Source: Chlamydiia bacterium
GTDB taxonomy: Bacteria > Chlamydiota > Chlamydiia > Chlamydiales > FEN-1388
NCBI GenBank assembly: GCA_028293095.1
Contig: JAQGPK010000110.1
Location: forward strand, 1 to 24,036
Direction of reading: 5' to 3'
DNA length: 24,036 nt
Part shown: positions 1 through 7,129 of the stretch, one piece after another
How the letters are laid out: the number at the start of each line of letters is the position of its first letter
Position numbering within the stretch: position 1 is the first letter of the stretch
Position numbers and translations under genes: made by a program
Notes under the pieces: generated by a model
What the model saw: the letters and a program-made list of their open reading frames with translations, nothing else
Databases searched by the model: none
Told to the model about the DNA's origin: nothing

Positions 1-34
1 TCATATGACTGATTCTTGTAAAAAAAGTAACGCG

Positions 35-61
35 TTGCTCCTTGTGAATAATTTCTATAAC
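35..61 (+). promoter_or_regulatory. Weak candidate promoter for the 138-aa gene
   Basis: A TATAAC box (56-61) lies 22 bp before the ATG, with a TTGCTC element at 35-40. The 15-bp spacer is shorter than the usual 17. This is read by eye only, in AT-rich sequence where such boxes arise by chance. Confidence 0.2.
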
Positions 62-83
62 ACTAAAAAAATAAGGTAAATAT

Positions 84-500
84 ATGTCATCCTTTGAATC
101 ACTACCCGCCTATCTTAACATTGGGGCATCAAAAGCTGCAGATTTTGGTCGGTCTGTTTGCAATCATGAGAAAATAGCTCCAACCGCACAAAAAATCTCC
201 GATTTCGTAAAAGACAACTATGCTATTATTTTCAGTCTTTTTTCGGCTTGGTCATTCTTATCAGCACCACTCCCCTTCACTTTTATAGGACTTACATCAG
301 GATGCTGGCTCTACGACAAAGAAATTACTATAAATCCAGGTAATACTGTCTATAAAATAGCCTCTCTCTTAGATGAAGAGAACCATATTAAGCTTGTCAT
401 CGCCTCTCTTGTGACGCGCTTTTTTATAAGTGTAGATCTTGCAGGTGTAGGTATTGGTTTTCTGACTGGCTGCTCTATTCGCAAATTTTTTACAGGGTAA
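84..500 (+). CDS. Small protein with two hydrophobic hairpins (inclusion-membrane-like candidate)
   Basis: I do not recognise the family. The 138-aa product has a polar N-terminal 45 residues and then two long hydrophobic stretches, about residues 46-77 and 102-132. Each is long enough for a tight membrane hairpin with small residues (Gly, Ser, Pro) at the turn. They are separated by a polar linker of about 25 residues. There is no cleavable signal peptide. In Chlamydiae, proteins with paired (bilobed) hydrophobic segments and a polar N-terminus are often type III-secreted inclusion-membrane proteins; applying that here is inference, and an ordinary small inner-membrane protein is equally possible. 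The ATG at 84 is preceded by a modest purine-rich site (AAGGT) about 8 nt upstream. The gene stands alone: a strong hairpin follows, and then the LRR gene on the same strand after 183 bp. Confidence 0.7.
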   Translation: MSSFESLPAYLNIGASKAADFGRSVCNHEKIAPTAQKISDFVKDNYAIIFSLFSAWSFLSAPLPFTFIGLTSGCWLYDKEITINPGNTVYKIASLLDEENHIKLVIASLVTRFFISVDLAGVGIGFLTGCSIRKFFTG

Positions 501-517
501 GCCGTGACCATTCACAC

Positions 518-560
518 ATCTACTTGCACTTGATCCAATGATCTAAAAGTGCAAGTAGAT
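518..560. terminator. 14-bp perfect inverted repeat between genes
   Basis: ATCTACTTGCACTT (518-531) is exactly complementary to AAGTGCAAGTAGAT (547-560), with a 15-nt loop that contains GATC twice. It lies 17 bp after the stop codon of the 138-aa gene. No T-tract follows the stem directly on either strand, so it is not a textbook intrinsic terminator. It may be a transcript 3'-end stabiliser, a terminator without a U-tract, or a protein-binding palindrome. Confidence 0.45.
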
Positions 561-683
561 AGGTTCAAAATTACCCTAAAAAAAATTCCGCTCAGAATAA
601 GTTTCTTTATTTAAAAAATTAAAATTTTCGCTTAATTCTTTTCTCAAGTATCTTCTCAGTTTCTTTTACCTTTAAGGAAAAGC

Positions 684-2000
684 ATGCACCCGACATACCC
701 GGTTCTGTCTAGACAACCAATAATACTTAGCGCTACCTATGATTTCAGAAGAGCGAAAAAAAGATTTGTCAAGTCGTCATCAACTTTAGAAAAAATCTCA
801 ATAGATCTACAGCTTATTGTAGCAGCATTTCTTATAAACTCTAAAAATTATTTAAAAAGTGACCGTAATCTTTTTAAAACAGCCTCTTCATTTGCCTATT
901 TAGAAAAAAAATTTATCGCAAATCAAAGTTCATTTGAAAAATACCTAATTGCATCAACGATTACTAGCCGCATTTTTGTAACTAAAAAGGATAAGGTACA
1001 GCAACATGGTGATCCTATACGCCCTCTTCCTTTACTCCAAGAAAGGCTCACTGAAATGGCCTCTTCTCTTACATGCCTTGATTTATCTAAAAAAACCAAA
1101 ACCTCTCTTTTATTCAAAATACGTACTCTCTCACTGAAAGCTTCAACACTTTCCTTACGAAGAATATTAGATTTTTTCCCGAGACTTTACTATCTTAATA
1201 CGCAAAACTGGGAAGTTGATTATACAAAAATGAAAGACCTCCCTCCCTACCTTTCTCTCAAAATTTTGAAACTAGAAAGTGTAGATTTTAATAAAGAAAT
1301 GCTTTCTATTCTTTCTAAATTCACCAATTTAGAACAGATCGCCATTGAAACGCCTTCGAAAGCTCATCATCTCTGCACAATCGAAGACAAGGAAATGATA
1401 CACTTTATCCATACTCACCCCTTGCTGCAAACAATCATACTACCACCTACGTATCTTACGGATGATGTGTTAGAAGCAATTAGCTCTCTTTCGCATTTAA
1501 CAACTCTAGACATAGCGAGTATGCACTTTACAGATGTAGGAATGCGCTATCTATCAAAACTCACAGGGCTTCGTGCTCTTTCAATAACAGGCTTACTTAC
1601 AAATAAGGGAATTGGATATATAATTTCCTTGAAGAACCTAGAAATGCTCGTACTTCGTAGATCAGAATTTATTCATACTATTAGCCAAGAACTGGCGATT
1701 ACAACGCCGGAAGATTCAATTTTAACAAATGACGCTTTTATACCTCTTGAGAGCCTTTCTAAACTAAAGATTCTTGCCATTTCCGGAGATTTTACACCTG
1801 ATATTAGTGCTCAGATCAAAAAAATAAAGTCTTTAGAAACGATTGTACTTAACAATTCAGAGTGCGGTGTTGATACTCTGACATTTCGCAAACAATTACA
1901 AAGAGACCTTCCATATCTTACTATCTATTATAATGAAGAAAAAGAAGATGAACTCGTTCAGAATCTTTACAAAAGCCAATTTTATATAAAAAATATGTGA
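684..2000 (+). CDS. Leucine-rich-repeat protein, possible F-box at N-terminus
   Basis: The 438-aa protein contains irregular leucine-rich repeats from about residue 125 to 425, with a period near 23-26 residues. Clear examples are LTTLDIASMHFTDVGMRYLS, LRALSITGLLTNKGIGYI and LKILAISGDFTPDISAQIKK. They follow the L-x-x-L-x-I/L pattern ending in a helix, as in ribonuclease-inhibitor/cysteine-containing LRR subtypes. Residues about 35-80 (starting LEKISIDLQLIVAAFL, then a D-x-x-L-F-x-x-x-S stretch) have the spacing of a degenerate F-box. F-box-LRR proteins act as substrate adaptors of host SCF ubiquitin ligases and are expanded in Chlamydia-like bacteria; this assignment is tentative. There is no signal peptide or membrane segment. 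The ATG at 684 follows AAGGA by about 5 nt. The gene converges with the 420-aa gene, leaving only 35 bp between stop codons. Confidence 0.8.
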   Translation: MHPTYPVLSRQPIILSATYDFRRAKKRFVKSSSTLEKISIDLQLIVAAFLINSKNYLKSDRNLFKTASSFAYLEKKFIANQSSFEKYLIASTITSRIFVTKKDKVQQHGDPIRPLPLLQERLTEMASSLTCLDLSKKTKTSLLFKIRTLSLKASTLSLRRILDFFPRLYYLNTQNWEVDYTKMKDLPPYLSLKILKLESVDFNKEMLSILSKFTNLEQIAIETPSKAHHLCTIEDKEMIHFIHTHPLLQTIILPPTYLTDDVLEAISSLSHLTTLDIASMHFTDVGMRYLSKLTGLRALSITGLLTNKGIGYIISLKNLEMLVLRRSEFIHTISQELAITTPEDSILTNDAFIPLESLSKLKILAISGDFTPDISAQIKKIKSLETIVLNNSECGVDTLTFRKQLQRDLPYLTIYYNEEKEDELVQNLYKSQFYIKNM

Positions 2001-2010
2001 AACTGGCTTT
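1972..2010. terminator. Weak hairpin at the convergent gene ends
   Basis: AAAGCCA (1972-1978) pairs with TGGCTTT (2004-2010), a 7-bp stem with a long AT-rich loop spanning the LRR gene's stop codon. It lies where two genes converge and could serve as a bidirectional terminator, but no good T-tract follows. Weak. Confidence 0.2.
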
Positions 2011-2035
2011 GCGACTACAATGAAAAAAATAGCTC

Positions 2036-3298
2036 TTAACTAATCTTTAAAGAATTTTCGAGCATTTTCAAGTTAGGCACTCCATACATCCCTTCAAAGT
2101 CATCACGGCGAGCTTGTATTGCAGAACGAATCTCTTCTGGCTTAAAGCGCTCTCCTAATGCCTCTGTGTAGTAGGTAAGATCATCTTCAGACCAATCTGA
2201 TGCCACGTTTGGTTGATACGCAATAGCAACCCAATAGACCAGCTCATCTGCTAAAAGTTTCATACGATCGTCTTCAAGGTAGGCTGCAAGTATAGCAAAA
2301 CCTGTATCGCATGCCTTTGCTACTACTCTACCAGGGCCCTGTCCTGGAGCTACTTTCCAGACAGCACCTCCAATCTCTCTCTCAAAATCATTAAAAAAGC
2401 GCTTGTTATTCTCTTTTGTCAAAGTAGTTAAAGGCGCCTTCATAAATTGAGCGATGATCTTGTGGATAGCTTTTGTATTCTGCTCATCATACTTTATTAC
2501 GGGGCTTTTGGATTTAGATTTAGATTTTTTAGTTTTTGATTTCGCTTTTACCTCTTTTGTTACCGCAAGCATAGCCTTCAGTTTACGATAACTAGTAACG
2601 CCTAAGATACTCCGACTTCTATCATTGGTTACAAAAGACTCTAACGTTGCATGGTCGGCTTTTACAAAATTTGCAAATTCTTCAAAATTATCAGTGTCAA
2701 GCTTTCGAAAATGTGTCAAGAGGCGCCTAATTGTCTCTTGGATCTCTTTATCAGAGATAGAGTGTGTGCGCAAACAGATAAAGAGATCGTCCGCTAAGAG
2801 ACTATTTCCAAGGGCATGTTGCACCATGCCAAAATTCTCCGTCATCAGTCTAAATATGGCACCTTTATCCTTAAATTTTGTACTCTCTAAAAGAGCAGTA
2901 GCAAATTCTGAAGCATCGATTACTTCGTTACGTTTGATAGCACTATGCACTTCTTTATAAATTTCACGCATGACACAGTATTTTGTGAAATCTAATACAA
3001 AAATGTATTGGAAAAGATAATAAATGCCTCTCAAAATGCCTTGTTGCCAGTAAGATTTCTGGATTTTTCTGGTTGTACCATCAGAACGAAGTAAAGGGGA
3101 TGTATCCGCACGACTTTGACTTACTTCTGGAAGGACTCTCTCAGCAACGGTGGCTGTAGCTGATGGAGGAGTTGCAATGGCAGCTAAAACTCTACGACCT
3201 GCAACTGAACGTGTGCTTACTCTAGTAGAACTTTTTTGTTTTTGGGCCTCTTGGCTAGGCTGTCTGCTTACATCTATGATAGTAGAAAGTGAACTCAT
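2036..3298 (-). CDS. Effector-like protein with Lys/Ser linker and a C-terminal module shared with the RasGAP-like protein
   Basis: Family not recognised. The 420-aa product has a polar, Ser/Thr/Arg-rich N-terminus (1-80). A hydrophobic, aromatic segment follows (about 87-110, GIYYLFQYIFVLDF core) that could associate with a membrane. Then come a helical middle (110-245) and a strongly basic Lys/Ser linker (about 245-268) that resembles a nuclear-localisation or flexible hinge sequence. The C-terminal module (about 273-420) aligns along its whole length with residues about 408-552 of the 850-aa protein at 4520-7072. Matching landmarks are ERFKPEEI...DDFEGMYGVPNLKMLENSL here against KFGVGDI...DDYKGVLGGENFYALEKCL there. 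The ATG at 3298 has a good Shine-Dalgarno, AGGAGA, 7 nt upstream. The neighbour upstream (304-aa gene) is on the same strand, 165 bp away. Confidence 0.8.
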   Translation of the reverse strand: MSSLSTIIDVSRQPSQEAQKQKSSTRVSTRSVAGRRVLAAIATPPSATATVAERVLPEVSQSRADTSPLLRSDGTTRKIQKSYWQQGILRGIYYLFQYIFVLDFTKYCVMREIYKEVHSAIKRNEVIDASEFATALLESTKFKDKGAIFRLMTENFGMVQHALGNSLLADDLFICLRTHSISDKEIQETIRRLLTHFRKLDTDNFEEFANFVKADHATLESFVTNDRSRSILGVTSYRKLKAMLAVTKEVKAKSKTKKSKSKSKSPVIKYDEQNTKAIHKIIAQFMKAPLTTLTKENNKRFFNDFEREIGGAVWKVAPGQGPGRVVAKACDTGFAILAAYLEDDRMKLLADELVYWVAIAYQPNVASDWSEDDLTYYTEALGERFKPEEIRSAIQARRDDFEGMYGVPNLKMLENSLKIS

Positions 3299-3340
3299 TA
3301 TTTGCTCTCCTAAATTAAAAAACGGTAGGTACGCTTACAT

Positions 3341-3370
3341 CGTATACCAAACACCTTTTTTCAGAAGCAA
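3341..3370 (-). promoter_or_regulatory. Weak candidate promoter for the 420-aa gene
   Basis: Reading the minus strand, TTGCTT (3370-3365) is followed after 18 bp by TATACG (3346-3341), about 40 bp before the ATG at 3298. The fit to a sigma-70-type promoter is plausible but weak. Confidence 0.25.
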
Positions 3371-3463
3371 TTTTTTAGGAAGAACTCATGAATATATTCT
3401 AGAAAGCCGTTGAAGGTTATTTATAAAAGGATAAGCAGCTCTCTCTTAAACGATTTAGTGCTT

Positions 3464-4378
3464 TTAAATATATTTCCAACGTGTATCGCCGGTCAACTTA
3501 TCATCAATTTTTGGTTGAGAATCTTCTTCTTCGCTAAACTCCGGAACATTATTTCTTAATGACTTTGCCACTTCAAGATGCTCTTCCGCTAAGTCTTTTA
3601 ATTCTTGAGCCGCCTCGCCAGTTAATTTTTTTGCCGCTTTTTCTAAGTCAGAGGCTTGTTTTTCATGCATTTCGATTTCAGACTGGATTAATTCCGCAGT
3701 GTCCATCACTTCGGTTTCTAGCGGCGTGGTAGGTTTCTGCTCTTTAATTGACTCTAATAAAGAAGGGGTGTATTTTTTCTTTTCTGGTTTAACCGTTTTT
3801 CCATCCTGTATCTTTACTGTAATAGTACCTGCTTTAATTACTTCTACGGATCTTTTAGCAACAGGAATTGGCTTTGGAATACTTTCTAAAGCGGCATGCG
3901 ATGTTTTTCTCGCATTTTGAATACTTTTTAATTTTTTAAGATTTCCTTTACTTTCTAAACCTTTTAACTCATTTTTTATATCTTTTGCAGCTTTTGCAGC
4001 ATCTTCCTCTGCCTGCATTTGCTTATCCCACTCCTCTGCAGTCATTGTCTCACTTTCTATTTGCGGTTCCTCAATAGGCGTTATATTTTTATCTTTTAAA
4101 GAAGAACCTAAAGAAGATGAGGCGGATTTAGGAGTGTTTTGCATGACTGTTCCAGTAGTTTCCTCAGCGCTGCGCTGCGGCGTAGAAATAGCCGAGCCCT
4201 TACCATTTGCTGTACTATCCACTGTTACTCCACGACGTCTCCCAATCTCTTGCCCTTCCGGTAACCATTCCCCCACCTCTGGCTCAGAGAAATGGTTGAC
4301 TTGACTATCTTCTGGTTTCTGTATCCCGTTTGTATCGTTTGGAAATGAAGATGGATTATTTGGGTTTATATTAGTCAT
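3464..4378 (-). CDS. Disordered / coiled-coil protein of unknown function
   Basis: Not recognised. The 304-aa product is highly charged and of low complexity. Residues 1-110 are polar and Ser/Thr/Pro/Asn-rich with no predicted fold. About 112-165 form a Glu/Lys/Ala-rich helix, 166-225 form a Lys/Pro-rich linker, and 230-285 form a second amphipathic helix of coiled-coil character. The extreme C-terminus is acidic and ends in WKYI. There is no Cys, signal peptide or membrane segment. Such composition suits a secreted adaptor or scaffold, but no activity can be read from the sequence. The ATG at 4378 has a GAGG element about 8 nt upstream. The gene is transcribed divergently from the RasGAP-like gene across a 141-bp AT-rich region and may share regulation with it. 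Confidence 0.75.
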   Translation of the reverse strand: MTNINPNNPSSFPNDTNGIQKPEDSQVNHFSEPEVGEWLPEGQEIGRRRGVTVDSTANGKGSAISTPQRSAEETTGTVMQNTPKSASSSLGSSLKDKNITPIEEPQIESETMTAEEWDKQMQAEEDAAKAAKDIKNELKGLESKGNLKKLKSIQNARKTSHAALESIPKPIPVAKRSVEVIKAGTITVKIQDGKTVKPEKKKYTPSLLESIKEQKPTTPLETEVMDTAELIQSEIEMHEKQASDLEKAAKKLTGEAAQELKDLAEEHLEVAKSLRNNVPEFSEEEDSQPKIDDKLTGDTRWKYI

Positions 4379-4410
4379 ATCGACGCCTCTATTTTCAGTT
4401 TATATACCTA

Positions 4411-4416
4411 ATTATA
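4411..4416 (-). promoter_or_regulatory. Candidate -10 box for the 304-aa gene
   Basis: The minus strand reads TATAAT, a perfect -10 consensus, 32 bp before the ATG at 4378. No convincing -35 lies 17 bp upstream (ATTAAG). The surrounding AT-richness lowers its weight. Confidence 0.35.
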
Positions 4417-4441
4417 TTTTTTATAACAGAATTCTTAATAA

Positions 4442-4509
4442 TTTAATACAAAATAATAAAATATATTTTAATTTAATATAAAAGTGTTATTATAAGGTTT
4501 AATATAAAA
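4442..4509 (+). repeat. Three iterated 12-mers in the divergent promoter region
   Basis: TTTAATACAAAA (4442-4453), TTTAATATAAAA (4472-4483) and TTTAATATAAAA (4498-4509) lie on the same strand with starts 30 and 26 bp apart. The last two flank the candidate -10 box of the downstream gene. They could be operator half-sites, or chance in very AT-rich DNA. Confidence 0.4.
4485..4493 (+). promoter_or_regulatory. Extended -10 promoter for the RasGAP-like operon
   Basis: TGTTATTAT is an extended -10 element (TG-N-TATTAT) ending 26 bp before the ATG at 4520. No clear -35 is present, which is normal for extended -10 promoters. The ATG itself has a good Shine-Dalgarno (AAGGTGA, 5 nt upstream). Confidence 0.4.
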
Positions 4510-4519
4510 AGGTGATTTT

Positions 4520-7072
4520 ATGTCTTCTAGTTATGATGCTGCAAATGTTCCAAAAACTGATGCTACTTCTCCTGTTTCGGGAGCTAGACCTCTCACTCCA
4601 CCGCCTATTACTGAAGGGGGATTAATAACCCCCGGAGGAAATTCACTAAAGGCAAACAACCCACCAACTAAAGGCTCGGGTGCGGAAGGAAGCGGAGAAA
4701 ACGTAAACCAGGTGGCTTCCCAAAAATTTGCAGCGCAAGCTGAGACAGCCAAAGAGCGAGAAGCTTCTGAATATACAACATGGGAAAAGTTTGAAGAATC
4801 AATGCCTCAAACAAGGAATAGAAGAGGGCTCGAAGGTGAATTAAGCAGACCTGATACTGATGTTAAGTCTTTAACGCGAACTGATATTAATAAGAAAAAA
4901 ACTGAAATTATGAAATCCACGGAACTTGCTGCACGAATCTCAGGACATTCTGTAACGAAAAAACTTCCTGTTAATGCCGAGAAAACTACGGGTGTCGTAG
5001 CAAGACTGGTCTCAAATATAGAAAGCCGTGAACAATTTCCTGAAATCACTAAAAAAGTTTTGAATGCGGAACAACTAAAAGAACAAATATCCAGACTAAC
5101 CGAGGATGTTGCACAGCACGCAAAACTACTCGACGATGCAGCAACATCTCGCGAAACGTTGCATGAAGAAGTTGCCGAACATAGAAGCGCAATCGTTCGA
5201 AATGAAGGTTTAGTAACTGCAAAACTGTTGTCTCAACCAGATTGTGAAGAACAAAGGAAACAATTGCAAAAAGAGATATCTAAAAAAACAGGAAAAGCAA
5301 AAGAATTCGATGGGCAAGCAAAGACTCTTTCGAAGGTAATCAGAGAAATGAATACACGATTAAAAGAACTTCGAACACAGCTTACAGAGCAAAATTCTCA
5401 TGTATCCACAAGCGCAAAAAATAGTGCCCAGATACGCTCCGAGTCTCAGGCACCCAAACCTACATCAGCTATAAAACAACAGCCTGCTGCAAGTGTAGCA
5501 CCTCTTTCTCAAGCAAAAGTGGATGCTCCAAAGACTAAACCTGTTGAGAAGCAAGCGACTAAACCGCTAAAATTTACAGAGGAAATAACAAGTAAACAAA
5601 ATCTAATAAAAAAAATCGAATCGAATCTAGTTGATCGATTTAAATTTAGAGAAAAACTTTCTGAGCTAAAAACCGAATTAAAATCCCTACAAAAACTTCA
5701 AAGCGAGTTTCAAAAACAAGGTTTTAATGAGGTAGAGATGGATGCGGCTCATCTCATTATTAATCAACTCAAGAGTATGGATCCAAAAGAGATGACTCCT
5801 GAGCAACTTGACCTATTTTTTAAAAAACTTGAGGCTAGTGGTCTATCCACTCAATTAAAGAGTTCAAACTTTGATGCTGGCTTAACAATTGGAAAAATTT
5901 TACACAAGGGGTTTACTACTATTATAGAAAAAGCCCTCAATGCCGCTCAAGTCAAAAATTTTACCCCTGAATTACTCATCCATTGGACAATCATTGCTCA
6001 TACACCGGGATCAAGTGGGGCTAATAGCGATAGCATGAATACCCTAGCAGAAATTCTACTCAAAAAATTCGGGGTGGGTGATATTTTAAAAACTCTATCA
6101 AAAGAAAAAGATGATTATAAGGGTGTATTAGGTGGTGAAAATTTCTATGCTTTAGAAAAATGTCTTTCAACCACAAAACAATTGAATGATACCGGCTATT
6201 CACAAGAAGTATCATACAAACTTGCAGTTCACCTCAACAAAGCTAAAAAAATAGCATTAGACCCCTCAAAGACAGAGCAACTCAACACAACGTTTGATGC
6301 AATCACGGATATTCTTAAAGAGCAACTTCCTCCGAAAGGCGCACCGAGGGCCGAGATTAAAAAAATGCTAGATCCCTTATTAGAGCAGCTCGGTAGTAAT
6401 GCTTCGAAACTTGTAGGCTATGCCCTAGAACAACAAATACCTAAAGAAGATCCGAAAGGGTTTCTCCGAGGAGAGCCTGTAGCTATCCGTTTGTATACTG
6501 CGTTTATGGATAAACGAGTTGGTATCGGATTAACCGAAAATGTGCTCCAGCCTTTATACAGGAGCGCGGCAAGTTCATCTATTGGAAAACTATCATCCTT
6601 ACCTCCACAAAGTCAAGAATTTACGACTGCAGAAAAACAGGCAGTAGGGATAACCAAAAGCGCTTTTTCAAGTATTCATACAGAAGTTGTAAAAATGAGT
6701 AATGATCCTGAAGTACGTACTATTAATGAAAAATTGTATGCGGCCACAGAAAAATATTTTACCCAGTACCTATCAGATCCAGTAAAAGGCGCTGATACAG
6801 CAAAGCGCATGATTACAGCTCAACTATTTCTTCGCTTTATTACTCCCCCAATCCATGAACATATGTTGAAGACTCTAAAGAGCAATAAAGACGCTAGTAG
6901 AAATTTAATGGTGATGGAGAAGACTCTTCAAAACCTCGGCAATCTAGCAGCTACAGGTACTGATGCTGATTCAAAAGAAGCATATATGAAATTTTCTCGA
7001 GATTTTACTAGAGATAATAGAGCTACAATTTTAGGGCTTGCAGATTCTTTAAATGGTATGAAGCCTAAGTAA
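4520..7072 (+). CDS. RasGAP-like domain protein, candidate secreted GTPase-activating effector
   Basis: The 850-aa product likely accelerates GTP hydrolysis on a Ras-type host GTPase. Layout: disordered Ser/Thr/Pro/Gly-rich N-terminus (1-180), coiled coil (about 180-290), linker (290-350), helical region (350-400), a module shared with the 420-aa protein (about 408-552), and a RasGAP-like domain (about 590-845). Three hallmark RasGAP motifs appear in order: GFLRGEPVAIRL (arginine-finger loop, R650), LFLRFITPP (the FLR motif, R772; canonical FLRFINPA) and RNLMVMEKTLQNLGNLA (R794, K801; canonical R-x-L-x-x-x-x-K-x-L-Q-N-L-A-N). Spacings of 122 and 29 residues compare with 115 and 32 for neurofibromin R1276, R1391 and K1423. 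The N-terminus is suited to secretion, with no signal peptide. It is the first gene of a three-gene run with 57- and 73-bp gaps. Function is inferred; the motifs are seen directly. Confidence 0.85.
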   Translation: MSSSYDAANVPKTDATSPVSGARPLTPPPITEGGLITPGGNSLKANNPPTKGSGAEGSGENVNQVASQKFAAQAETAKEREASEYTTWEKFEESMPQTRNRRGLEGELSRPDTDVKSLTRTDINKKKTEIMKSTELAARISGHSVTKKLPVNAEKTTGVVARLVSNIESREQFPEITKKVLNAEQLKEQISRLTEDVAQHAKLLDDAATSRETLHEEVAEHRSAIVRNEGLVTAKLLSQPDCEEQRKQLQKEISKKTGKAKEFDGQAKTLSKVIREMNTRLKELRTQLTEQNSHVSTSAKNSAQIRSESQAPKPTSAIKQQPAASVAPLSQAKVDAPKTKPVEKQATKPLKFTEEITSKQNLIKKIESNLVDRFKFREKLSELKTELKSLQKLQSEFQKQGFNEVEMDAAHLIINQLKSMDPKEMTPEQLDLFFKKLEASGLSTQLKSSNFDAGLTIGKILHKGFTTIIEKALNAAQVKNFTPELLIHWTIIAHTPGSSGANSDSMNTLAEILLKKFGVGDILKTLSKEKDDYKGVLGGENFYALEKCLSTTKQLNDTGYSQEVSYKLAVHLNKAKKIALDPSKTEQLNTTFDAITDILKEQLPPKGAPRAEIKKMLDPLLEQLGSNASKLVGYALEQQIPKEDPKGFLRGEPVAIRLYTAFMDKRVGIGLTENVLQPLYRSAASSSIGKLSSLPPQSQEFTTAEKQAVGITKSAFSSIHTEVVKMSNDPEVRTINEKLYAATEKYFTQYLSDPVKGADTAKRMITAQLFLRFITPPIHEHMLKTLKSNKDASRNLMVMEKTLQNLGNLAATGTDADSKEAYMKFSRDFTRDNRATILGLADSLNGMKPK

Positions 7073-7129
7073 GGAAAATAACTCTTTATTACACAAAAAA
7101 AGAAACACGAATATAATTTAGGAGAACAT

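Noticed and set aside
2510..2560. Lys/Ser-rich run in the 420-aa protein as an unstable DNA repeat or recombination site
   Set aside because: It is a short low-complexity coding stretch (alternating Lys and Ser codons), without repeat structure outside the codon pattern.
7112..7117. TATAAT upstream of the 482-aa gene as an internal promoter
   Set aside because: Only 12 bp separate it from the ATG, so transcription would begin within the ribosome-binding site; no good -35.
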